Of a DNA stretch of 64,000 bases, positions 55,690 through 64,000 are shown piece after piece (position 1 is the stretch's first letter; every line of letters begins with the position of its first letter). The DNA is from Larix kaempferi (Eukaryota > Streptophyta > Pinopsida > Pinales > Pinaceae), in contig BSBM01000386.1 of assembly GCA_027924585.1 (NCBI GenBank), forward strand, positions 3,682,001 through 3,746,000, in the 5' to 3' direction. Position numbers and translations under genes: made by a program. The notes under the pieces are model-generated. The model saw nothing but the letters and a program-made list of their open reading frames with translations. It ran no database searches and was not told the origin of the DNA.

Positions 55690-56856
55690 AGTTAATTGCA
55701 AGAGAGTTATATAAAATGGGCCCAGATGAGATTCTACGACGATGTGTCCTTCCGCATGAACAGGAACAGATTCTGTCGGAAGCCCATGATGGGATTGTCG
55801 GGGGACACTATGGAGGACGAGAATCTGTTAGGAAGATCCTTCGAGAAGGGCTATGGTGGCCAACCTTGCATGGAGATGCTGCGGATTATGCCAGAATCTG
55901 CGACGTGTGTCAACGAACTGGGAATCCCACGCGACGAGACGAAATGCCACTACTACCACAAGTAACGCTGCAGGCCTTGGACAAATGGGATGTCGATTTT
56001 GTGGGACCCATCAACCCACCTGGGAAGAGGATAGGGTCGCGTTAAATTATCACTGCGACAGACTACCTGACACGCTGGGCGGAAGTTGCACTAGTAAAAG
56101 ACTGTTCTGTTGCGACTGCAGCACGATTCCTCTTTGACAATGTGGTTACTAAGTTTAGTTGCTGAAAGGTGTTACTAAGCAATCAAGGGACACACTTTGT
56201 TAATCAAACAATTGCTGCAATGACAGAGGAATTTCAAATCCAACACAAGAAGAGTACAACTTACCACCCTGAGGAGAATGGGACAATTGAGGCATTCAAT
56301 AAGATCTTGGAGCATGCTCTCACCAAGGTGTGCAATGTGAACTGTGATGACTAGGACCTAAAAATCCCAGCGGTCCTTTGGGCATATCGCACCACATGCA
56401 AGCAATTGATTGGACAAACTCAATTTAAACTCATCTACAACCAGGAAGCAGTGATGCCAATAGACTACATAGTACCCATCTTGCACATCGATGCAACAAC
56501 ATAGATGAGAGATGATAGCACGCTAGAGGAATGCTTGACACAAATAATACAGTTGGACGAAGATTGATTCATCGTAGGGTTTCACCAAAAGGTAGAAAAG
56601 GACCGCCAGAAGGCGTGGCATGATCGCTATGTCAAGACGAAACACCTACAGAAGGGGGATACAGTTCTTTTGTATGATAGAAAATTTAGGACACCCTAGC
56701 AAGTTGCAAATGCACTGGTTGGGACCATATATTATCACTTTTATCACCAATGGAGGCGCAGTACAGTTACAGAGGTTGGATGGGGTACTGTTACCTATAT
56801 TAGTCAATGGGATTAGGTTGAAGCCCTATCACCATGATCCGATGCAGAGCAGATGA
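55690..56856 (+). pseudogene. G2 integrase
   Basis: 55716-56045 contains the zinc domain (HDGIVGGHYGGRESVRKIL, then CDVCQRTGNP) and WDVDFVGPINPPGK. After a stop the core continues: [12 protein letters not shown] (first Asp), [12 protein letters not shown] (second Asp changed to Asn, family consensus SDQGTHF) and [19 protein letters not shown] (Glu kept). The C-terminal region (DRQKAWHDRYVK, KGDTVLLYD, then GPYII) ends by 56856 after a frameshift. The Asp-to-Asn change alone should abolish strand transfer. Confidence 0.9.
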
Positions 56857-56859
56857 GGA

Positions 56860-56862
<3 letters not shown>

Positions 56863-56897
<35 letters not shown>

Positions 56898-56985
56898 TAT
56901 ATATATACATATATATGTACATATATATATACATATTTATGTAAATATATATATATATATTTATGTACATATATATATATATATA

Positions 56986-57080
<95 letters not shown>
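56863..57080. repeat. AT dinucleotide microsatellite with ATGTACAT interruptions
   Basis: About 218 bp of (AT)n broken at intervals by GTACAT, just after the integrase end of G2. The ORFs it creates on both strands are low-complexity artefacts. Confidence 0.97.
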
Positions 57081-57084
<4 letters not shown>

Positions 57085-58173
57085 TGGCAGATTGCGTACT
57101 AACCGGAGCAGAATGCGTACAAGGAGGATTTTTATCGCAGCTTGGGGTTTGGACTGCGACAACGACAGTATTGTGACCCTATCAAATCAGTACTGAATTG
57201 ACAGCAGATGGATCTTTTTTTAGCTGACAAGTCTTTTTTGACATGTATGATGACTAATCGGCCTCGATCGGCGCCCGACACGATTGGCACATGACAAAAC
57301 ACCATGGCAGCATGGCCGGTGGCACCACGGATGGTAGTTCGCACAGGAACGATGTAAAGCATAGCCGGGAGCAGGATGGTCACCCATCGCGCACGCGGGA
57401 AGCCCGATCACCACACGTAGGATAAATGATGATGAAATCAATGCATTTGGTGAATGGATTTGTGGAGGGTTTTCAAAGCCGATGTCATGGACGTCGAAAA
57501 ATGCATAAATACAGTAACTAGAGGTAAAACAGAACAAAGAGGTATTTATCAGAAGCAAGAAATACATGCTACAAGTGGGTCGGGGAATTGCATAAGTTAG
57601 GAATTCCAAGGAGGCTGTGGAAATGATCCATTTCATTTCGTGCAGTATCACACTAGCGGCGTTGCAAGCTTGCACAATGAGTGTGCATGAATGCCTTGAG
57701 CAGAAGGAAACTTGGGCACTTGGGTGTCACAAAGACAAGGTTTCTTCCGAGATGTCTAAGTATGTGGTAGTAGTTTGAAGCTTCATGGTGCTAGTGACCA
57801 CCAGAAGAACAAGGGTGGCAGCCCCCTGGCCCTAGAAGGGAGCAATCCAAGGTGTGAAACAGATGTGCTGGATTAGTCGGCCTACTTTCCACCTTAGTGA
57901 CATTGATGAACTTCTTCTCAGTTGGGAATGAACGTGGAGCGAACCAACGGACTCTGGAGAGATAGATGATGAAGGTTTCCAAAGACTAAAGGATGAGTGC
58001 AAGAAGTACACGACAACGAACCCGAGATCGACAGTGAAGGATGAGAAGTACACAATAGCGAGTTCCAGACGACAAGAACAGTTTTAGCAACCGAGCACAG
58101 CGTAGGGTGGGTGAAAACCAACAGTGTCCAGCTAAGGTGGCTCAGGACAAGCCACAAGTTTGTGTTGGGGGCT
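57081..58173 (+). other. G2 3' non-coding region and PPT
   Basis: There is no supported ORF. It is related to 26118-26833 of G3 and ends in TGTGTTGGGGGCT, the probable PPT. Confidence 0.75.
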
Positions 58174-58843
58174 TGTTGGCATGGGATAGATCCACGGGAA
58201 GTGTGGAAGCCGACAGGTGCGAAAGGGTCATCCCGCGAAAAAGGACCTTTCACGACTTTTGCAAATATATTAGATTTGTTATTCATGTCGGTCATGTGGA
58301 CCAAATTGCAATAGAATAGAAGCATATAAATAGAATAGGATTGTAAGCCTAAGGGCATCGAAGTTTTGGAGATTAATCCTATCTTCCGGGTTCGGTTGTA
58401 TCCGTGATATGATGAATTGACTGTTTCTGTGAGGTTTGTTCCATAGGTTTTGATGAATGAATGAAGATGTTCGGTTATGATATGAATTCTATTGTTGTGC
58501 AATAATGCAATGATGAATAATGGGTTATGTGAATGCCTTCTGTTGATTAATGAGAATATGTTGTTAAATATGCTCTAAATGTATGCATTATAAAAAAGAT
58601 GCGAATGATTGGTTAATAGAACATTATGAATGTTATAATCTTTGGTTAATGTGCACATATACTCCACAACTGTGGAAGCTTGGTTCCAGAAGCTCTCTTA
58701 TCCACCTCGGGTGAGACTGCACTTGCTCTGCAAGTGTTGCTGGAAAGGGTTACACCTTTTCAAGCCGGTGTATAAGGGAGTTAGGTTGATAGTTGCTGGC
58801 AACAGTGCAAAGTGAACCCCTGTCGATAGAATTCACGTCAACA
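58174..58843 (+). repeat. G2 3' LTR
   Basis: TGTTGGCATGGG..CACGTCAACA, followed by CTTCT. The palindrome CTTAGGCTTACAATCC region and TATAAATAG are conserved with the 5' copy. Confidence 0.94.
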
Positions 58844-58848
58844 CTTCT

Positions 58849-60130
58849 ACAAATAAATTCAAACTAAAGAGTGTCCAATTACAACTAAATTTAAACATTG
58901 TAACCTATTTTCTATCCATAAGCAAATGACATGGAACAAATGTAATCTGGAAGCAAGTAGAAAACTTAATAAAGATATTTTACTTGAAAATGAATTTGAT
59001 TTAGAAGCAAGTAGAAAACTTGATAAAGATATCTTATTTCAAAATGAATTTGACTAAGAAGCAAGTAGAAAACTTGATAAAGATATCTTATTTCTAAATC
59101 AAATCCTATTCTATGAACATCTTCATTAACTATGTGAATGGGAAAACAAATCCTATGCTTAAACGAAGAAACTATCAAAACTAAGATACTTTGGAGAATG
59201 AATTACTAAGTCTAATATGAAATCAATCTTAAGAAATATGAAATAAACTAAACTAAGAATGAAACTGATAAATTATAGAACAGTAAAATATTAATAAATC
59301 AGATATAAAAGAAAAACATAATCTGGAAAACAATTCAAGCAAATTTAAGGGAATGGAACGAGAACTAAAAATGATCATGAAACTTAATTAAAACTTTATG
59401 TACTATAGAACAAGGTCCTAATTACATGGATAAATGCTAATCAATTACAAGAAAGATTACAGTATGAAAACCTAAGAAACTGAATTCTAAACAAGCATAA
59501 AAACAATGCAGAAAATATTAAAGTCCGTATGACAATCCGGATGACAGTATGAAAGAAAGTTCGGATGAGAGAAAATGATATAAACTAAGGAAAGAATTAG
59601 AATGAATGATCTTAACGCCAACTGGTTAATGCATATGAACCTACAGTGCAAGGAAAGCAGTAAATAAACTGTCTAAAGTTGGAATGACAAGAAATGAACT
59701 ATTTCTACACATGACAAAATAAGGCTGAAATGTAAATGGAACTAATCTACAGCTACAGGAAAAATTAGCAGAACTACTTCTAACTATGAACTAAACTCTG
59801 AAATAGTAACTAATTAACTCTATCTAGTTGCAAATGAAAAGACTAAAAGAAACTAAGAAGACTTAAGAATGACCGGTCATTTAATTTCTAGGAACGTAAA
59901 TTACATTATCAGCAAGATATAAACTATAGGAAATAAACAACTGACATGTATAGGAAACATGTTAAATATTGGAAATAAAAACTATTAACTTGCAGAAAAG
60001 AAATGTAGAATATATACAATAAAACCTCTGGTTGTTGAGGAGCCCTTCTCAGCAATCAAGGATTGAAGCTTAACTCAAGTTATTCACCAACAACAAAACA
60101 TCAATAGCTAGAATCTGGAACTTCCATTAA
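58849..60130. other. AT-rich stretch, probably the 3' side of G4
   Basis: There is no ORF. A short tandem repeat of about 62 bp (GAAGCAAGTAGAAAACTTGA; 58940-59100, three units) is present. Downstream of G4 integrase on the minus strand, it may be its 3' untranslated region and LTR, but no LTR edge can be set. Confidence 0.5.
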
Positions 60131-61400
60131 CTGATAAAAATTACACAGCGTCTATATAAAAGTTACTACTATCGTCTATGTGCTATGATATCTATGCTCT
60201 GGGTTTATTCATAGGAAACGTCTTTATATAAGGTGTGTGGCCAGTGATATTCCTCCAAGTTATTCTATAAGTCCACAATGCTTCTGGGAGCCTATCTGCC
60301 CAGTCTTTGTGATGTAACTGGATAGTCTTAGTCAGGATGGCTTCTAATACTTTGTTGGTAGACTCTACCTAACCATTGTATTGTGGGTGATATGGTGAAG
60401 ATTTACAATGTCTAATACCATATTTTTCAGTAAGCTCTTTCATCAACTTGGAGGTAAACTGAGATCCTTGATCGGTTACAATTTCCCTAGATACACCGAA
60501 TCAGGTAAATATTTCTTCATATATAAACTCTACCACAGATTTTTCTGTGGCTCAAAATAAGGCTTTAGCTTCTACCCACTTGGTGACATAGTCTGTGCAG
60601 ACTAGGATGTACTTCTTCTTGTGCGACATCGGGGAAATTGGCCCAACGAAATATAGAGCCCATTTTTCAAAAGGCTCAATCATGACCTAGGGTTGTAAGG
60701 GAATCTCATCGGATGGCATAGGTCTACCCATTCTTTGGAAACTATCACATCCCTTGACATACTTGGCAGCATCCTTAAAAATTCTTGACCAGTAATATCT
60801 AGAGTGCAACACTTTGTATGATGTTCTCTTGTCTGAAAAATGCCTGCCACAAGCTCCACCATGACATGCATGAACGATCTCTGCCATATCATCCTCTCGT
60901 ACACATCGTCTAATAATAAGATCAGGATTGGTACGAAAAAGATCATTGTCCACCCAAGAATAATTAGAACTTTGAACTATGATCCTACGTTTCTCAAGTG
61001 GGGAGAGATAATTCGGTAGCTTTCTAGTTGCTAAATAACTAGCTATGTTTGCAAACCAAGGGGTTCAAACAGACACAATGAACAAATGTTCATCTAGAAA
61101 GCTATCATCGACGGGACTGGCATTATCGTCAATTTGAATTCGAGAGAGAAAATATGCTACCACATTCTCTCGATCGGGACAATCGAAAACAGTAATGTTA
61201 AATTCTTGTAACAAAAGAAGCCACTGAGTCACCCTGCCATTGGTGATTGGTTTATTCATTAAAAATCTAATGGCAGAGTGGTTGGTGTGTACGAAAACTT
61301 CATATCCTGTGATATAATGACAAAACTTGTTGATGGCATAGGCTACTACCAGAAACTCTTTTTCAGTAACAGTATATTTGTTAGGAACCCATGTCAACCC
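60131..61400 (-). pseudogene. G4: Ty3/gypsy RNase H and integrase, minus strand
   Basis: 61397-61065 reads KYTVTEKEFLVVAYAINKF, HTNHSAIRFLMNKPITNG and DDSFLDEHLF, the RNase H end. 60953-60687 is the integrase zinc domain (HACHGGACGRHF, CDSFQRMGRP), where family CDxCQRMG has become CDSF. The core follows with [30 protein letters not shown] and PYHPQYNG-stop-VESTNK, so the DDE residues are kept but stops are frequent. After TWRNITGHTPY about 15 residues are missing before IKTF. The 5' side is cut at about 61400, where G5 sequence starts. Confidence 0.87.
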
Positions 61401-61425
61401 TTCTATTTACTTTTTTAGTATATTG

Positions 61426-61767
61426 TGTTGGACGCATATGCTTTGTAAGTCATCCTGTAGTATTTGTTGATCCATAGTTTGTATTATTGTTGTTGGATGT
61501 ATATGCTTTGTAAGTCATCCCGTAGTAATTGTTGATCCATATTTTGTATTGGCCCATGGTTTGTATTGACACATGGTATTGGCGCCTAGATTTAGTATAT
61601 AGGTTTGTGTTGAGACCAATGAAGGTACCGTGAAGTTATTTGTATTGAGCTTGCTCAAAGGAGGTTGCCCCCTCGAGGTGGCCTGCGATCAATATAAGAG
61701 TGATTCTGAGTTATGTTATTTTTTCTATTTCATGTGTTTTCATTAATTAATTATTGCAGGTTCTTCA
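61426..61767 (+). repeat. G5 5' LTR (probable)
   Basis: It starts TGTTGGACGCATATG and ends about TTCTTCA, four bases before a PBS-like TAGTATCAAAGA (61772-61783), a decayed tRNA-Met site. An internal duplication of about 60 bp (GCTTTGTAAGTCATCC at 61440 and 61499) is near the start. No 3' LTR is in the window, so the limits are provisional. Confidence 0.55.
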
Positions 61768-62811
61768 AATCTAGTATCAAAGAACTTTCTTGGGCTCGTT
61801 AGGTGAAATTTCTGCCAATTTTTTTTTTTCGCATCTGTCGCAGCTTCGGATCTGGGAATAATCCCTATCCACTTCACTGTGGGAAGTACTTGGGCATAAG
61901 CCCTAAAACTCATTGTGAAGAGTACTGGAGGAACCCCAAAGTAGCTGTCCCATTGAGAAGACCTGCCAGTGAAAAGGGCAACGCTCCCTACCTGATTGAC
62001 TAGATCCCACCTGTGAGGTAAACAAAGAGCTGTCGTTTGTGGCAAAGCGGTTATCAGTTTTACTTGAGCCATGGAGTGAGGGGTACTGCTCCAATACGCA
62101 AGCCGTTAGACAGAATTGGTGGCCGAGTGAATCCCCTGAACCGATAGGAAGCCGCACATACCTGGGGTCCATATTTATTTTCAGGTGAACTGTTGCCGAT
62201 CACTTCCGCGCCGTTTCAGATCCATTCTGATAGTCGTTCCACATCCATCCATTTCAGATCTATTCTGAAATCCGTTTAAGATCCAGCCATTTTTTGTCCA
62301 TTCAGAGTCATTTCAGATCCATGTGTTATCGATCCCTTCCGCACAGTTGCAGATCCACAAGTATAAAATTCTGTTTTTTCGCCATATCTCCCTTGTTTTA
62401 ACTCTGTTTCCCTTGAAACTTCCTGGACACCCTTGCAATCCCATTCTGCATATTTCATTCTTGAGGACCCTATCCCAAATTCTACTTCCCAAAGCCATAA
62501 ATCTCATATTTGTCTATTTTTAGGCTTTTCCATAACTTCTTCAATTTTCACTCACTCGCCTCCAAATTTTTCCACCGTGTTCATTCCCTATTTCTGCTTC
62601 TTTGTCCCTCTTTGAAAATTTTTCTCATTCTTTCACCCTGCTTCTGAAATCCCCATTTTTTGCTTCCTTGTCCATCAGAAAGTGTCCAAAACCTAGTCAA
62701 ACCCCAATTACCCATCCGAGTTTTTCCCAAATCCAAATTTTCCTTTACTAAATAAGCTTTTGTTTGTGTTTTCCTATCTACCCCCCCCCCCCCCAAAAAA
62801 AACCCCTGGTT
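61768..62811 (+). other. G5 leader
   Basis: About 1 kb without a supported ORF. A C14A8 homopolymer pair (62781-62802) sits just before the gag start. Confidence 0.6.
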
Positions 62812-63670
62812 ATGGTCGTCACCCGCGCAGGAGCAAAAACCATGGAGGAAGCACTTGTAGCCATCCAAACCAAACTCCAAGATCTGGATGAAAAATTTCT
62901 CAACCTCCATCTTCACCATTCAATTATGAATAATAACCGACATCAAGAATCTTTTGCAGCTAATGGTTTCTCTTCTTCCAGCACTTTCCGTGGTCAGAAT
63001 CTTGAATTTCCTCGCTTCAATGGTACTGATCCGACTGGATGGATCTATCATGTAGAACAGTATTTCAGTCTGCATAATACTTTTGATGTCCAAAAAGTTC
63101 CACTTGCAACCTTTAATTTGGAACAGGAATCCCTTCAATGGTACCGTTGGTACATCGAGGCTCATGACAAGCCAAAATGGATAGATTTTTTCCAACTCCT
63201 TTTGCAACGATTTGGTCCTAGTGCTTTTGATGACTTCACTGGAGCACTTAATAAACTTTGTCAAATTGGCATTGTGAGAGAGTATCAGAAAAAATTTGAG
63301 AAACTAGCCAACCACACAGAAGGATTGTCTGATGACTTCTATAGGAGTTGTTTTATCAGTGGTCTTAAGGATGAAATCCACCCAGAGGTCAAAATGTTCT
63401 ATCCCAACACAATGATGGAAGCCCTGGGATTGGCTAAGTTGGAAGAAGACAAGATTGCCCCCCAACAACGCTCCAAACCCACTTTTGTTCCCTTCCGAAA
63501 TATGGGTTCTCAACGACCTCCCATCCTGCTAGTTCCTCGACCAACTCCTATCAAGCATTTGTATGAAACAAAGATGTAGGCACGCAGAGAAAAAGGGCTT
63601 TGTTATAATTGTGATGAAAAATTCACTTGGGGACATAGATGTGTTCAACAAAAGCTCTATCTCTTGGACA
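62812..63670 (+). pseudogene. G5 gag (chromovirus-like Ty3/gypsy), one stop, cut at 3' end
   Basis: Start chosen at ATG 62812 (MVVTRAGAKTMEEAL), which begins like family gags. The core is well kept: LEFPRFNGTDPTGWIYHVEQ, LATFNLEQESLQWYRW, LLLQRFGPSAFDD, VREYQKKFEKLANHTEGLSD and CFISGLKDEIHPEVKMF. A TAG at 63577-63579 stands where the family has Gln before ARREKGLCYNCDEKF, then the zinc knuckle closes at GHRC. The frame goes on to KLYLLD and then runs straight into a truncated copia LTR. Without the single stop the capsid would be intact, so this is one of the better preserved gypsy genes here. Confidence 0.9.
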
Positions 63671-64000
63671 CAATAATGCAAGCACACAAGAGACACAAAG
63701 TTTACTTGGGGAAAACCATAAAGGTGAAAAACCACAATAGCTTCCTCAAAGATAGATAGAGCAATGATACAACCCAAGCATAAGAGATAGACATCCCCTA
63801 GCAGTAGATTCTCCTCCTCCACAAGTGTGCCACTCTCCAAAGAGTGTGTGTGAGAATAGAATGATGAAATAGAGTGCCTCCCACACTCTATTTATACTTG
63901 ACTTGACTTGCCTAATAACCTTTACTGGGTCGGCCTCAACTTAACCACATAACACAAAGCTGACTGGGCCAACACCCAATAGGGTGGTCTAATAACCTTT
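63671..64000 (-). repeat. Truncated copia LTR (N2 type), minus strand, runs off right edge
   Basis: It is the reverse complement of the N2 LTR from its GTGTGCTTGCATTATTG region onward. The last 110 bp or so of the LTR (to CTAACA) are missing at the junction. The TATA box (minus) is near 63888-63896, with the hairpin AATAGAGTG/CACTCTATT at 63868-63892. Confidence 0.85.

Larger units (their letters stand above)
49380..58843 (+). mobile_element. G2: full-length Ty3/gypsy LTR retrotransposon, decayed
   Basis: 9464 bp with LTRs 49380-50051 (672) and 58174-58843 (670), termini TGTTGG..TCAACA and target duplication CTTCT (49375-49379 and 58844-58848). A degenerate PBS follows the 5' LTR. The PPT GTGTTGGGGGCT precedes the 3' LTR. 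The order gag, protease, second gag-like block, RT, RNase H, integrase is readable through many frameshifts. LTR divergence is roughly 8-10% by eye. Confidence 0.95.

Noticed and set aside
56853-57176. Ile/Tyr-rich ORFs of about 100 codons on both strands
   Set aside because: They are translations of an AT microsatellite.
61990-62070. A tRNA-like look to the sequence near 62000
   Set aside because: No cloverleaf with a matching acceptor stem and T-loop could be drawn; it lies in the G5 leader.

Overview
The window looks like the repeat-filled interior of a large plant nuclear genome. Everything recognisable is a plant-type transposable element: Ty1/copia elements primed by initiator tRNA-Met (TGGTATCAGAGC), several Ty3/gypsy families, a plant L1-type LINE, and small non-autonomous elements carrying only a gag-like gene. 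I found no credible host gene, tRNA, rRNA or bacterial gene. The gypsy families, including one with a second gag-like block between protease and reverse transcriptase, resemble predicted proteins I associate with gymnosperms and other large plant genomes. That is a family-level impression, not an identification.

Layout. (1) About 1-20.7 kb is a nest. A minus-strand gypsy element (G1; 10137-15101 and 18014-about 20700) was hit by a minus-strand copia element (C1; off the left edge to 10136). C1 was hit by a plus-strand non-autonomous copia element (N1; 917-8184, target duplication CTTCT). G1 was also hit by a gag-only element (TG1; 15102-18013, AGGAG). (2) About 20.8-26.1 kb is a second non-autonomous copia copy (N2) lacking its 5' LTR. 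(3) 26.1-29.1 kb is the 3' end of a gypsy element (G3) ending in two tandem LTRs, one carrying a copia solo LTR (GTTTG). (4) 29.1-42.5 kb is a minus-strand LINE in three pieces, split by gag-only element TG2 (30134-33137, TAATT) and full-length copia element C2 (34332-41578, GGGAT). (5) 42.5-49.4 kb is mostly AT-rich, with a large inverted repeat, an unassigned LTR-like end, a gag-only relic (TG3) and a possible LINE tail. (6) 49380-58843 is a full-length gypsy element (G2, CTTCT) lying in the decayed 3' side of a minus-strand gypsy element (G4, to about 61.4 kb). (7) 61.4-63.67 kb is the 5' part of another gypsy element (G5, chromovirus-like gag). It is cut by a truncated copia LTR that runs off the right edge.

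Relative ages, from by-eye LTR comparison: N1 about 2%, TG2 about 2%, TG1 19/735 (2.6%), C2 about 7%, G2 roughly 8-10%. The youngest insertions are therefore the ones that cannot make their own enzymes. C2 keeps one unbroken gag-pol frame and differs from an open frame only by in-frame stop codons, most of them of the C-to-T/G-to-A kind.

The most interesting signals are: a hairpin overlapping the TATA box of all eight copia LTRs, whose stem changes by compensating substitutions; a shared non-coding block replacing gag-protease-integrase in N1 and N2; two intact gag-like ORFs with a conserved, knuckle-free C-terminal half; copy-specific tandem arrays between pol and the 3' LTR; and RY/telo-box arrays at the start of the gag-only LTRs.
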